From contig NZ_CP054021.1 of NCBI RefSeq assembly GCF_005862305.2, positions 3,761,501 through 3,825,500 of the forward strand: DNA of 64,000 nt, read 5' to 3'. Made by a program: the position numbers and the translations under genes. This DNA comes from Rhizobium indicum. Lineage in GTDB: Bacteria > Pseudomonadota > Alphaproteobacteria > Rhizobiales > Rhizobiaceae. Positions 8,284 through 17,917 of this stretch are shown in pieces. A model generated the notes under the pieces. It searched no databases. It was not told the origin of the DNA and saw only the letters and a list, made by a program, of their open reading frames with translations. The first letter of the stretch is position 1, and each line of letters opens with the position of its first letter.

Positions 8284-9135
8284 ATGAAGTTGAAAAGACG
8301 TGAGCGCGCAGTCGGCGACTGCGCTGAGGATGCTGCATTTTCGCCTTCGCAGGCCGATGGCACCGGGGTTTCGGCCGACGACGGCAAGGAACGGCTCGAC
8401 GCGATGGCGAAGCTTGCGGGCTTCGATTTCTATCTACTCTCGGCTTTCCCGCGGGGCGACCGCATGGCTTTCACCGAAAACCGGTTGATCAGCAATTGGC
8501 CGCAAAGCCTTGTCGGCTTTTACGAGGCTGCCGATCTCTTCTATTGCAGCAGACTGGTGACCGCGATGAAGCGGACGATCGTGCCGATCTTCTGCGAGGA
8601 GGGGTGGTTTGCGGGCAGCGCCGCCAATCAGGAAAACCGCAAACTCAACGTGCTCTTTCAGATGCATGGGCTGAAGAATAGCTTCGCCTTCACGCTGCAC
8701 GACGCTGACCTGAAACAATACATCTTCGCCTTCTCTGGCGGCTGTCCTATGCCCACTCGAGAGCAGGCGATGGCGCTGCTCTACGGCTGCATGGAGCTTC
8801 GGGACAAGGTTTCGCGTAGCAGGAGCGTGGAGGATGGCCCGTTGGAGACGCTCACCCGGCGCGAAACCGAATGCCTGCGACGCTGCCCGATTCCTTAAAT
8901 CGGAATCGATTTAAGGAATCGGGCAGCAATTCAAAGTGCTACAGCCTCCTTTGCGCGTCTAAAAAGACCCGCGGCGCTGTAGTCCGCGGCCGGCAAAAGC
9001 AGCGACGAGATCGCGATCATTCTCGATCTCTCGTCGCATACGGTGGCGGGTTATCTGAAGAGCGCGATGCGCAAGCTCGATTCGGTCAGCCGCCTGCAGG
9101 CGGTCGCCAGAGCATTCCGGTACCGGCTGCTCTAA
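8284..9135 (+). pseudogene. LuxR-family regulator interrupted by a palindromic repeat
   Basis: An autoinducer-binding-like domain (codons 1 to about 185, with SNWPQSLVGFYEAADLFYCS) is followed by the start of the LuxR DNA-binding domain, LTRRETECLRRC, ending at 8886. The following 99 nt (8887-8985) are a palindromic repeat with in-frame TAA (8896) and TAG stops. From 8986 the same frame resumes with AAGKSSDEIAIILDLSSHTV and continues to a TAA at 9133. Removing the 99 nt restores a normal HTH, so the inserted DNA has split a once intact quorum-sensing-type regulator. The N-terminal domain may still be made, without DNA binding. Confidence 0.85.
8882..8985. repeat. palindromic repeat inserted in the luxR-type gene
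   Basis: Two hairpins in tandem. The first has perfect 21-bp arms (8882-8902 and 8907-8927) around GAAT. The second has CTACAGC (8939-8945) pairing with GCTGTAG (8976-8982), with GCGCGTCTAAAAAGAC inside. Related copies lie at 1522-1561 and 59419-59468. Confidence 0.85.
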
Positions 9136-9354
9136 AGCGCGTCGCATCGCGCTTTAGGTCTTTGTTTTATGCATGTCGGTTTCCCAAAACCGCTGCACAC
9201 TTTTGGGCGACATGCATAGGGCAGCCGGCCCTTTCTCACAAAGCTAAAGCTGGGAAGCATGTCGCACAAAATGTGCATCGCTTTTTGTGCGACATGCGCA
9301 AAAACAAAGACTAAAGCGCGAGGAGCGAATCTGAAAGATCGCGACGCGCTTTAG
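9132..9354. repeat. mosaic of palindromic repeats bounded by CTAAAGCGCG inverted ends
   Basis: Four hairpins in 223 nt: CTAAAGCGCG/CGCGCTTTAG at 9132-9157; an ATGCATGTCG...GCGACATGCAT unit at about 9169-9218 (near copy of 6643-6692); a GCATGTCGCACAAAA...TTTTTGTGCGACATGC unit at about 9257-9298; and CTAAAGCGCG...CGCGCTTTAG at 9311-9354. The stop codons of both flanking convergent genes (TAA at 9133 and TAA at 9353-9351) are part of the outer repeat ends. Confidence 0.8.
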
Positions 9355-10142
9355 AAGCCTTTTCCGCGGGTCAGCTCCGACACGACGGTTCCGAAAATGA
9401 TGCGCATGTCCATCAAGATCGAAAAATTCCCGACGTAGTAGAGATCGCTGGCGATGCGGGCGCGCGCCTTGGCCGGACGATCGGTCGGACCGCGCAGGCC
9501 GCGCATCTGGGCAAGACCCGTCATGCCGGGGCGCATCGCATGGCGCTGATGGTATTCCGGTACGAGCTCTTCGTAGAGCACGCCGCCGGCGCGCATGCCG
9601 ATCGCATGGCAGCGCGGGCCGACGACCGACATGTGGCCCAGCAGTACGTTCAGCAGCTGCGGCAACTCATCGACATTCGTGCGGCGCAGAATGGCACCGA
9701 CGCGAGTGACGCGCGGATCATTCATCACCGTCTGGGCAACGCCGGAGACGTCGCAGAGGTCGGTGCGCATGGAACGGAACTTGTAGACCTTGATGGCCTT
9801 GCAGTTCTTGCCCCAGCGGGTCTGCTTGAAGAGCACCGGCCCTGGGCTGTCGATCTTGATCAGCAGGGCGACGAACAGAAGGAAAGGGGCGAGGACGAGG
9901 AGGGCGCTCAACGACGAAACAATGTCGAACGCCCGCTTCAGGACCAGATCCACCAACGGCGCCTGCGGCGCATCGCTGTGGATAACAGGGGTCTGGATCT
10001 TCAGGCTCGGCTGCTGGCGGCGGCTCGGCCGGAAGGACTCTGTCGAAATGCTGTTGTTTAATTCCGTGATGCTCAAGGATCGTACTCTGTTGTCTTCGAG
10101 GGGGCGCGGCGGCAATAGGCGATCAATGGTTAACCCTGTCAC
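9351..10142 (-). CDS. pssA: polyprenyl-phosphate hexose-1-phosphate transferase PssA/ExoY
   Basis: A 263-residue bacterial sugar transferase that starts exopolysaccharide repeat-unit assembly by moving a sugar-1-phosphate onto undecaprenyl phosphate. It has one hydrophobic helix (about 78-100), then [54 protein letters not shown] and [12 protein letters not shown], the full family signature. The start is GTG at 10142; a TTG 22 codons in is another option. In R. leguminosarum pssA lies next to pssB, as here. The stop codon is provided by the repeat. Confidence 0.88.
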   Translation of the reverse strand: MTGLTIDRLLPPRPLEDNRVRSLSITELNNSISTESFRPSRRQQPSLKIQTPVIHSDAPQAPLVDLVLKRAFDIVSSLSALLVLAPFLLFVALLIKIDSPGPVLFKQTRWGKNCKAIKVYKFRSMRTDLCDVSGVAQTVMNDPRVTRVGAILRRTNVDELPQLLNVLLGHMSVVGPRCHAIGMRAGGVLYEELVPEYHQRHAMRPGMTGLAQMRGLRGPTDRPAKARARIASDLYYVGNFSILMDMRIIFGTVVSELTRGKGF

Positions 10143-10727
10143 CAGGGCTGCACTTAGGTCTTGGTAACCCTACTAAAACGGAAAAATGCGACAATTGTGT
10201 AATGGTGTCCAGAGAAATATCGCATCGCAGCAAATCTTTCGCATTTGCGTTAAGTTGAGGCAAGCTCATGATATTTCGTTAATAATTGAAATTTTGTCAA
10301 AGTTTCTAGGCCTTTGGAGGGGTTCGCCGGGGGCTGGCGACGTACCGTTTCGACACTTGGCCCATGGCTCTCAAGCGTATTTCTTAACGGCAGACGAGGC
10401 GAAATTTTTCTGATGAAGATATCGATCGGTGTCGAAGCCGTGTCAGAATGTGACAAAATCAAGGCGAGTTGGGTGGCGGTATAGCGTCCGGAAACGATGC
10501 AGAGCGACGAGTTTCCGGCCAGAATCACTTGGTGAGGCCCGATCGCGCGAATCACTCACAGCGGGAAATGGGATCGTGGACACGCTTCCGGACCCGCAGG
10601 GGGGAGGATGTTCGTGGGTAAGGGGGCGGCCGGAGGTCGATCGCGGATCGTCGCGGCACGCCTGGACGCGTGGCGGCGATGCAAAGGATTGTGCCGCCTG
10701 CCGGTATTCAGCGATTCCCGCGGGGGA
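10143..10727. promoter_or_regulatory. long pssA upstream region
   Basis: 585 nt between pssB and pssA without a supported gene. It is AT-rich at 10150-10310 and holds a palindrome TGTCA-GAATG-TGACA at 10441-10455, 300 nt before pssA. In R. leguminosarum the pssA upstream region is long and responds to several regulators; which protein would bind this palindrome is not known from the sequence. Confidence 0.45.
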
Positions 10728-11525
10728 TCACGCCGGTTCGAGGACGCGTTTCCTGCCGCCCCAGGAGATGAAGTTCGGGTTGGCGAAGTCGAAATCGGCG
10801 GCCGTTCCCGTCTTGCCGTAGGTCAGCGGCGTTCCGTCCAGCGTCACCGTCGAACCGCCAGCGGCGCGCAGCACCGCATCGCCAGCCGCTGTGTCCCATT
10901 CCATCGTGCGGGTGAAACGCGGATAGACGTCCGCCTTGCCTTCGGCGAGCAGGCAGAACTTCAGAGAGGAACCGATATTGGTGCATTTGAAGATCGCGTG
11001 GTCGGCGAGGAAGCTTCCGGTCTCCGGGCTGTTGTGACGAAGGCTTGCAAGCGCCAGCCTGTCGTCCGGCTGTTCGCGCACCGTGATTGCGCTGCGTGCG
11101 CCAACCGTGAAATCGTCCATGACGACGAGCCTTTCGGCCTGGCCGCGTTCTCCCGAGAAGGCAAGCCCCAGCGCCGGCGCATAAACGATGCCGGCCACCG
11201 GGGCGCCGTTCTCGATATAGGCGATGTTGACGGTGAATTCCTGTCGTCCGTCGACGAATTCACGGGTGCCGTCGAGAGGGTCGACCAGGAAGAAGCCTCG
11301 CCCGGCAATGTCGGGCACTCTTCCGGCGGCGACCGATTCTTCCGCCACCACCGGTATTTCGGGATAATCTCTGGCGAGATGAGCGAGGATGATGCGTTCG
11401 GCCTCCTCGTCGGCGATCGTGACCGGACTTGCATCCGCCTTCATGGCGACGGGGAAGCCTTCGCGCAAGACCGTGATGATGGCCTTGCCGGCTTCGAGCG
11501 CCGCCTTTTCAAATGTCCTCAGCAT
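10728..11525 (-). CDS. pssB: PssB / CysQ-like inositol-monophosphatase-family phosphatase
   Basis: A 265-residue Li+-sensitive, Mg2+-dependent phosphatase. Motifs: VVAEES, the metal site LVDPLDGTREFV, and the second site MEWDTAAGDAVLRAAGG. Sequence resembles CysQ (3'(2'),5'-bisphosphate nucleotidase), while the neighbour of pssA in R. leguminosarum is known as pssB, an inositol-phosphatase-type protein reported to affect exopolysaccharide output. The true substrate cannot be decided here. The start at 11525 removes 7 weakly supported residues of a longer frame. Confidence 0.82.
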   Translation of the reverse strand: MLRTFEKAALEAGKAIITVLREGFPVAMKADASPVTIADEEAERIILAHLARDYPEIPVVAEESVAAGRVPDIAGRGFFLVDPLDGTREFVDGRQEFTVNIAYIENGAPVAGIVYAPALGLAFSGERGQAERLVVMDDFTVGARSAITVREQPDDRLALASLRHNSPETGSFLADHAIFKCTNIGSSLKFCLLAEGKADVYPRFTRTMEWDTAAGDAVLRAAGGSTVTLDGTPLTYGKTGTAADFDFANPNFISWGGRKRVLEPA

Positions 11526-12069
11526 TGTCCTTTTGCCGTTCGCCACGCGGCGAGCACCCCGCTGTCGCTCGTCCGCAAACCATCCCTGTCACAACCAGAT
11601 ACGCAAGTTTATATGGTGTTCCCCGTCATGCTCCGCATCCCTCAATACAAAGCCTGATGATGCTACCATAAGTTTTCAGCCTTGTCAGACGAAGAAGCGG
11701 GCATCGCTCGTGAAATGGCATTCGTCAAAGAGGCTGCCTTGGGGTCTGAATTTGCTCCATCGCCCAATTCTGTGGAATAGCTTACGCAGCAAGCGGCGCA
11801 AGAAATCGACGGCGATATCTCCGGATGGTTAACCCAGTGGCGGTTTCTGGCTAAAAATAGGCCCCGCTCTGCCGTTTTTCTGTGGATTTTGGTTCAAAAC
11901 GCGCCATTTAGGCCTGTTCAGACAAGAATCTGTCGAAGTAAATCCTTTTTGTCTTCACATTTCCAACGAAACCGCTATGCATTCGGCCTATGAGGTTCTC
12001 TGAAACGGAGAACTGAAGAACCAAAAAGAGATGCAGCATTTTCGGCTCGCATCCAGGGGAAAACGACAT
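11526..12069. other. intergenic region between pssB and livH
   Basis: 544 nt between divergent genes. No convincing gene: a 29-codon open stretch around 11680-11765 has no recognisable similarity. The part from 11870 to 12030 probably holds the livH promoter. Confidence 0.4.
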
Positions 12070-12972
12070 ATGGAGTATTTCGTCCAGCAGCTCTTAAACG
12101 GGCTGACGCTCGGATCCATCTATGGCCTCGTGGCTATTGGCTATACGATGGTTTACGGCATTATCGGCATGATCAATTTCGCCCATGGCGACATCTTCAT
12201 GCTTGGTGGTTTCGCCGCTCTTATCGTCTTCCTCGTCCTCACATCCATCTTCGCAGGTCTCCCGGTGGCCGTTCTGCTGCTGGTGATGCTTGTCGTTGCG
12301 ATGCTGATGACGAGTTTGTGGAATTGGACGATCGAGCGCGTCGCATACCGGCCCCTGCGCGGGTCCTTCCGCCTGGCGCCGCTGATTACCGCGATCGGCA
12401 TGTCGATCACGCTGTCCAACTTCATCCAGGTGACGCAGGGTCCACGCAACAAGCCGATCCCGCCGATGGTGAGCTCGGTCTACCAGTTCGGCAACATCTC
12501 GGTGTCGCTGAAGCAGATCATCATCATCGTGATCACCGCAGTGCTGCTGACGATCTTCTGGTACATCGTCAATCGTACGGCACTCGGCCGCGCCCAGCGC
12601 GCCACTGAGCAGGATCGCAAGATGGCAGCGCTGCTCGGCGTCAACGTCGACCAGACGATCTCGATCACTTTCGTTATGGGTGCGGCACTCGCGGCCGTGG
12701 CCGGCACGATGTACCTGATGTATTATGGCGTCGCCTCGTTTAACGACGGCTTCACGCCTGGTGTGAAGGCCTTCACGGCAGCCGTTCTCGGCGGTATCGG
12801 TTCGTTGCCCGGCGCCGTCTTCGGCGGCCTCCTTATCGGCCTTATCGAGTCGCTGTGGTCCGCATACTTCACCATCGCCTACAAGGACGTCGCGACCTTT
12901 GCGATCCTGGCTTTCGTGTTGATCTTCAAGCCGACCGGCATCCTCGGGCGGCCGGAAGTCGAGAAGGTATAA
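12070..12972 (+). CDS. livH: branched-chain amino acid ABC permease LivH/BraD
   Basis: A 300-residue permease with about eight transmembrane helices, starting [41 protein letters not shown], which is the LivH signature. It forms the membrane channel with LivM. AGGGGAAA precedes the ATG at 12070. It opens a tight operon livH-livM-livG-livF-DUF6867 followed by the binding-protein gene, the order of the rhizobial bra system (braDEFGC), which imports amino acids broadly. Confidence 0.93.
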   Translation: MEYFVQQLLNGLTLGSIYGLVAIGYTMVYGIIGMINFAHGDIFMLGGFAALIVFLVLTSIFAGLPVAVLLLVMLVVAMLMTSLWNWTIERVAYRPLRGSFRLAPLITAIGMSITLSNFIQVTQGPRNKPIPPMVSSVYQFGNISVSLKQIIIIVITAVLLTIFWYIVNRTALGRAQRATEQDRKMAALLGVNVDQTISITFVMGAALAAVAGTMYLMYYGVASFNDGFTPGVKAFTAAVLGGIGSLPGAVFGGLLIGLIESLWSAYFTIAYKDVATFAILAFVLIFKPTGILGRPEVEKV

Positions 12973-12976
12973 CGTC

Positions 12977-14368
12977 ATGGCAAACATCGAAAATTCTGCA
13001 GGCAAGCCCGATGCCGGACTTGTCCGCAAAGGCCTTACCGAAGCTCTTTTCGCCGCCGTCCTGTCGTTCGGCATGTTCGTTCTCTATGTCGGCCTCAAGA
13101 CCGACCAGAACATCAGCAACGAGTTGATCATTGTCCAGCGCTGGGGCCTGCTTGCGATCTTCGTCGCGGTCGCCGCCATCGGCCGCTTCGCCATGGTCGT
13201 TTTCATCAGGCCGAATATCGACCGCCGCAAGCTCAGCAAGGCGCGCGAGGGCGAGCTCGCCATCTCGACCGAGAAGAGCTTCTTCCACCGGCATTTCCTG
13301 AAGATCGCGCTGATCGCGCTGCTGCTTTATCCCATGGTGGTGGTGGCGATCAGAGGCCCTCAGGGCTCGCTGACATATGTCGACAATTTCGGCATCCAGA
13401 TCCTGATCTATGTGATGCTCGCCTGGGGGCTGAACATCGTCGTCGGCCTCGCCGGCCTGCTCGACCTCGGCTATGTCGCCTTCTATGCCGTCGGCGCTTA
13501 TTCCTACGCGCTGCTTTCGAGCTATTTCGGCCTGTCCTTCTGGGTGCTGCTGCCGCTTTCGGGCATCTTCGCGGCACTCTGGGGCGTCATTCTCGGCTTC
13601 CCGGTGCTGCGCCTGCGCGGCGATTACCTTGCCATCGTGACGCTCGCCTTCGGTGAGATTATTCGTCTCGTCCTCATCAACTGGACTGAAGTGACGAAAG
13701 GCACCTTCGGTATCTCGAGCATCCCGAAGGCAACACTCTTCGGCATTCCCTTCGATGCGACGGCCGGCGGCTTTGCCAAGCTCTTTAACCTGCCGATCTC
13801 CTCGGCCTACTACAAAATCTTCCTGTTCTATTTGATCCTGGCGCTCTGCATGCTGACGGCCTATGTCACCATCCGGCTGCGCCGCATGCCGATTGGACGC
13901 GCCTGGGAAGCTTTGCGTGAAGACGAGATCGCCTGCCGTTCGCTCGGCATCAACACGGTGACGACCAAGCTCACCGCTTTTGCGACGGGCGCGATGTTTG
14001 CCGGTTTCGCCGGCTCGTTCTTCGCCGCCCGCCAGGGCTTCGTCTCGCCGGAATCCTTCGTCTTCCTGGAATCGGCCGTCATTCTCGCCATTGTTGTCCT
14101 TGGCGGCATGGGGTCGTTGACCGGCATCGCGATCGCCGCCATCGTCATGGTCGGCGGCACCGAGTTGCTGCGCGAGATGAGCTTCCTAAAACTCATCTTC
14201 GGACCAGATTTTACGCCGGAACTATACCGCATGTTGATCTTCGGCCTCGCCATGGTCGTCGTCATGCTGTTCAAGCCGCGCGGCTTCGTCGGCTCGCGTG
14301 AGCCGACAGCCTTCCTCAGAGAGCGCAAGGCGATATCCGGAAGCTTCATCAAGGAGGGCCATGGTTGA
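12977..14368 (+). CDS. livM: branched-chain amino acid ABC permease LivM/BraE
   Basis: A 463-residue permease. The LivM core has [27 protein letters not shown] and the cytoplasmic coupling loop [20 protein letters not shown]. It carries an N-terminal extension of about 130 residues with two extra hydrophobic segments and a charged linker, as in long LivM forms. The stop overlaps the livG start (ATGA), showing translational coupling. Confidence 0.92.
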   Translation: MANIENSAGKPDAGLVRKGLTEALFAAVLSFGMFVLYVGLKTDQNISNELIIVQRWGLLAIFVAVAAIGRFAMVVFIRPNIDRRKLSKAREGELAISTEKSFFHRHFLKIALIALLLYPMVVVAIRGPQGSLTYVDNFGIQILIYVMLAWGLNIVVGLAGLLDLGYVAFYAVGAYSYALLSSYFGLSFWVLLPLSGIFAALWGVILGFPVLRLRGDYLAIVTLAFGEIIRLVLINWTEVTKGTFGISSIPKATLFGIPFDATAGGFAKLFNLPISSAYYKIFLFYLILALCMLTAYVTIRLRRMPIGRAWEALREDEIACRSLGINTVTTKLTAFATGAMFAGFAGSFFAARQGFVSPESFVFLESAVILAIVVLGGMGSLTGIAIAAIVMVGGTELLREMSFLKLIFGPDFTPELYRMLIFGLAMVVVMLFKPRGFVGSREPTAFLRERKAISGSFIKEGHG

Positions 14369-15243
14369 TGAGCCCCGTAACGAATACGATGTCTGACGAC
14401 ACTCTTCTCAAGGTCGAACACCTGTCGATGAAGTTCGGCGGCCTGATGGCCATCAACGACTTCTCCTTCGAAGCCAAGCGTGGCGATATCACCGCGCTGA
14501 TCGGGCCGAACGGCGCCGGCAAGACCACTGTCTTCAACTGCATCACCGGCTTCTACAAGCCGACGATGGGCATGATCACGTTCAACCAGAAGAGTGGCAA
14601 GCAATACCTGCTGGAGCGCCTGCCGGACTTTCGCATCACCAGGGAAGCCAAGGTCGCACGCACCTTCCAGAACATCCGGCTGTTCTCCGGCCTGACCGTT
14701 CTCGAAAACCTGCTGGTTGCCCAGCACAACAAGCTGATGAAGGCATCGGGTTATACGATCCTCGGCCTTATCGGTGTCGGCCCCTATAGGCGGGAAGCGG
14801 CTGCTGCAATCGAGCTCGCCCGTTTCTGGCTCGAGAAGGCCGACCTGATCGACCGCGCCGACGACCCCGCCGGCGACCTGCCCTACGGCGCCCAGCGGCG
14901 TCTCGAAATCGCCCGCGCCATGTGCACCGGCCCGGAGCTGCTTTGCCTGGATGAACCGGCTGCCGGCCTCAACCCACGGGAATCGGCAACGCTCAACGCG
15001 CTGCTGAAGAGCATTCGCGCCGAAACCGGAACGTCGATCCTCCTGATCGAGCACGACATGTCTGTGGTCATGGAAATCTCCGACCACGTCGTCGTCCTCG
15101 AATATGGTCAGAAGATTTCCGATGGCACACCGGATCACGTGAAGAACGATCCGCGGGTCATCGCGGCCTATCTTGGCGTCGAGGATGAAGAAGTGGAAGA
15201 GGTGATCGCAGCCGTCGAGCAGCTCGAAGGAGGCGCAAACTGA
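14368..15243 (+). CDS. livG: branched-chain amino acid ABC ATPase LivG/BraF
   Basis: A 291-residue ATPase: Walker A GPNGAGKT, Q-loop in TFQNIRLF, a degenerate ABC signature (YGAQRRLEIARAM, where LSGGQ would be expected; LivG proteins commonly read PYGxQRRLE), Walker B LLCLDEPAAGLNP and H-loop LLIEHDMSVV. Start ATG at 14368 overlaps the livM stop. The livF start overlaps its own stop. Confidence 0.93.
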   Translation: MSPVTNTMSDDTLLKVEHLSMKFGGLMAINDFSFEAKRGDITALIGPNGAGKTTVFNCITGFYKPTMGMITFNQKSGKQYLLERLPDFRITREAKVARTFQNIRLFSGLTVLENLLVAQHNKLMKASGYTILGLIGVGPYRREAAAAIELARFWLEKADLIDRADDPAGDLPYGAQRRLEIARAMCTGPELLCLDEPAAGLNPRESATLNALLKSIRAETGTSILLIEHDMSVVMEISDHVVVLEYGQKISDGTPDHVKNDPRVIAAYLGVEDEEVEEVIAAVEQLEGGAN

Positions 15244-15986
15244 TGGGCGATGAAGTAATGACGGGTCAACCGCTCCTTCAGGTGAATGGCGTCGAAACCT
15301 ATTACGGCAATATCCGGGCGCTGGCCGGCGTCGATGTCCACGTCAACAAGGGCGAGATCGTCAGCCTGATCGGCGCCAACGGCGCCGGCAAGTCGACACT
15401 GATGATGACGATCTGCGGCAGCCCGCAGGCCCGCACCGGTTCGGTGGTCTTTGAGGGCCGCGACATCACCCGCATGCCGACGCATGAAATCGCCCGTCTG
15501 CGCATTGCGCAGTCGCCGGAAGGCCGCCGCATCTTCCCGCGCATGACGGTTCTGGAAAATCTTCAGATGGGCGCTGGCCTCGATAATCTGAAACACTTCG
15601 CCGAAGACGTCGAGAAGATCTTCACGCTCTTCCCGCGTCTCAAGGAACGTCACGCCCAGCGGGGTGGAACACTTTCGGGCGGCGAGCAGCAGATGCTGTC
15701 GATCGGCCGCGCGCTGATGGCGCGCCCGAAGCTGCTGCTTCTCGACGAACCCTCGCTCGGTCTTGCGCCGCTGATCGTCAAGGGCATCTTCGAGGCGATC
15801 AGGAAGCTCAACGAGGCGGAGGGGCTGACCGTTTTCCTCGTCGAGCAGAACGCGTTCGCTGCCCTCAGGCTTTCTCACCGCGCCTACGTGATGGTGAACG
15901 GCAAGGTGACGATGAGCGGCTCCGGCAAGGAGCTTCTTGCTAATCCCGAGGTCCGCGCCGCCTATCTCGAAGGCGGAAGACACTAG
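15243..15986 (+). CDS. livF: branched-chain amino acid ABC ATPase LivF/BraG
   Basis: A 247-residue ATPase: VETYYGNIRALAGVDVHV, Walker A GANGAGKST, signature LSGGEQQMLSIGRAL, Walker B LLLLDEPSLGLAP and a VEQNAFAAL H-loop in which Gln-Asn follow the Glu, as usual in LivF. The start overlaps the livG stop; an internal ATG at 15258 is an alternative. Confidence 0.93.
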   Translation: MGDEVMTGQPLLQVNGVETYYGNIRALAGVDVHVNKGEIVSLIGANGAGKSTLMMTICGSPQARTGSVVFEGRDITRMPTHEIARLRIAQSPEGRRIFPRMTVLENLQMGAGLDNLKHFAEDVEKIFTLFPRLKERHAQRGGTLSGGEQQMLSIGRALMARPKLLLLDEPSLGLAPLIVKGIFEAIRKLNEAEGLTVFLVEQNAFAALRLSHRAYVMVNGKVTMSGSGKELLANPEVRAAYLEGGRH

Positions 15987-16005
15987 GTCGAAAGGAGAGT
16001 TTGAC

Positions 16006-16359
16006 ATGCAGGGACTTTTCTTCGAAGCGGATGCCGGCCCCCTTGTGGCGATCCGTGTCATCGTCTTGCTCTTAGGCTTCTGGACGGCCTGGCGCGCCGG
16101 CAAAGCGGTTGCCGAGGGCTGGAGCGACTATCCGCTGGTCATCGTCTATACATTTCTGCTCGCCTGGGCGATGCAGTTCCTGCATCATGCCCTGTTCAAC
16201 GGGCCGATGCTCAACACCTTCTACTATATCCTCGACTTCGTGACGCTGCTGGTGTTCTCGACGGCCGGCTTCCGCTACCGCCGCACCAATCAGATGGTTA
16301 ACAACTATTACTGGCTGTACGAAAAAACTTCCGCGTTTTCGTGGAAGGACAAACATTGA
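16006..16359 (+). CDS. DUF6867-like membrane protein in the liv operon
   Basis: A 117-residue protein with three transmembrane helices (about 10-30, 42-64, 73-90) and a short basic-aromatic tail. It follows livF after 19 nt with AAAGGAGAG before the ATG, so it is co-transcribed. Proteins of this type recur after livF in rhizobia. A role in the transporter is inferred from position only. Confidence 0.75.
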   Translation: MQGLFFEADAGPLVAIRVIVLLLGFWTAWRAGKAVAEGWSDYPLVIVYTFLLAWAMQFLHHALFNGPMLNTFYYILDFVTLLVFSTAGFRYRRTNQMVNNYYWLYEKTSAFSWKDKH

Positions 16360-16479
16360 CAGTCCGTTGAAACTAGGCATGAATTGCCTTCCGAGTGGAA
16401 CAGCTTTCCTGGCGCAGTCAATGGTGGGTAGTGCGCTGGGCCTTGGACCGGAACCCGCCCAAAAATTGGGAGTAATAAT

Positions 16480-17601
16480 ATGAAGAAGTCTCTTCTGTCG
16501 GCAGTGGCTCTGACGGCGATGGTCGCCTTCAGCGGCAACGCGTGGGCCGACGTTCTCATCGCTGTCGCTGGTCCACTGACTGGCCCGAACGCCGCGTTCG
16601 GCGCTCAGCTCCAGAAGGGTGCCGAACAGGCAGCCGCCGACATCAACGCGGCTGGCGGCATCAACGGTGAGCAGATCAAGATCGAGCTCGGCGACGACGT
16701 CTCCGACCCGAAGCAGGGCATTTCGGTCGCAAACAAGTTCGCTGCTGACGGCGTCAAGTTTGTCATCGGCCACTTCAACTCGGGCGTTTCGATCCCGGCT
16801 TCGGAAGTCTATGCCGAAAACGGCATCCTCGAAATCACCCCGGCCGCGACGAACCCGACCTTCACGGAGCGGGGCCTCTGGAACACGTTCCGCACCTGCG
16901 GCCGTGACGACCAGCAGGGTGCCATCGCCGGCAAATATCTTGCCGATCATTTCAAGGACGCCAAGATCGCTGTCGTTCACGACAAGACCCCCTACGGTCA
17001 GGGCCTTGCCGACGAAACCAAGAAGGCTATGAATGCCGCTGGCGTCACGGAAGTCATTTACGAAGGCATCAACGTCGGCGACAAGGACTTCTCGGCCCTC
17101 ATCGCCAAGATGAAGGAAGCCGGCGTCTCGATCATCTATTGGGGTGGTCTGCACACCGAAGCCGGTCTCATTATCCGCCAGGCGGCCGACCAGGGCCTGA
17201 AGGCGACGCTGGTTTCGGGTGACGGTATCGTTTCGAACGAACTGGCCTCGATCGCTGGCGACGCCGTCGCCGGTACGCTGAACACCTTCGGCCCCGATCC
17301 GGCGGCGAACCCTGCGAACAAGGAACTCGTCGAAAAGTTCAAGGCCGCTGGTTTCAATCCGGAAGCCTACACGCTCTATTCCTACGCTGCGATGCAGACG
17401 ATCGCTGGGGCCGCCAAGGCTGCCGGTTCGCTGGATCCTGAGGCCGTTGCCAAGGCCATGAAGGAAAAGGGCCCGTTCCCGACCGTTCTCGGCGACATTT
17501 CGTTCGACGAAAAGGGCGACCCGAAGATTCCTGGCTACATCATGTACGAATGGAAGAAGGGTCCGGACGGCAAGTACAGCTACTTCCCGCAGGGCATGTA
17601 A
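16480..17601 (+). CDS. livK: branched-chain amino acid periplasmic binding protein LivK/BraC
   Basis: A 373-residue secreted protein: signal peptide 1-23 ending NAWA, then [36 protein letters not shown] and the conserved [30 protein letters not shown] stretch of the type I periplasmic fold. It delivers substrate to LivHMGF. A separate 120-nt gap and a strong terminator after it suggest it can be expressed above the permease genes. Confidence 0.93.
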   Translation: MKKSLLSAVALTAMVAFSGNAWADVLIAVAGPLTGPNAAFGAQLQKGAEQAAADINAAGGINGEQIKIELGDDVSDPKQGISVANKFAADGVKFVIGHFNSGVSIPASEVYAENGILEITPAATNPTFTERGLWNTFRTCGRDDQQGAIAGKYLADHFKDAKIAVVHDKTPYGQGLADETKKAMNAAGVTEVIYEGINVGDKDFSALIAKMKEAGVSIIYWGGLHTEAGLIIRQAADQGLKATLVSGDGIVSNELASIAGDAVAGTLNTFGPDPAANPANKELVEKFKAAGFNPEAYTLYSYAAMQTIAGAAKAAGSLDPEAVAKAMKEKGPFPTVLGDISFDEKGDPKIPGYIMYEWKKGPDGKYSYFPQGM

Positions 17602-17632
17602 GCCTCGCTTCCCTTTATGGGACACGATTATC

Positions 17633-17664
17633 GAAGCCCGGTTCCGACCGGGCTTCTTTCTTTT
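17633..17664 (+). terminator. rho-independent terminator after livK
   Basis: Perfect 10-bp stem GAAGCCCGGT / ACCGGGCTTC with loop TCCG, then TTTCTTTT, 32 nt after the livK stop. The following stretch to 17917 (about 250 nt) holds nothing I can identify. Confidence 0.9.
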
Positions 17665-17917
17665 GGCGGGTGTTTCAATTCCGGCCTGGCTACCGTGCCG
17701 CAATCGCTCATCGATCGATCCCACGAAGACGGCGCGTTATGGCGCCCGGCAGCTCGCTTCACTGGGGGGTTGCTGACGGCGAAAAACGGTACGATCCGGG
17801 GGGTGGGCTTGACGTTTACGAGGCGGAACCTGATGTGCCGAGGCGCTTCGGCGAATGGAGACCGTCATGGTCCCACGGCATCTCGGCAGCGCCACGGAAC
17901 CAGCCTCCATCACCCTC

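Noticed and set aside
10126..10133. TTAACCAT-type CtrA words at the pssA start, and again at about 11825 and 16294
   Set aside because: An 8-mer is expected to occur a few times by chance in 64 kb on both strands; these lie in coding or unhelpful positions and lack a second half-site.
11680..11765. A short open stretch of 29 codons upstream of livH
   Set aside because: No ribosome site, no ATG in frame and no recognisable similarity.
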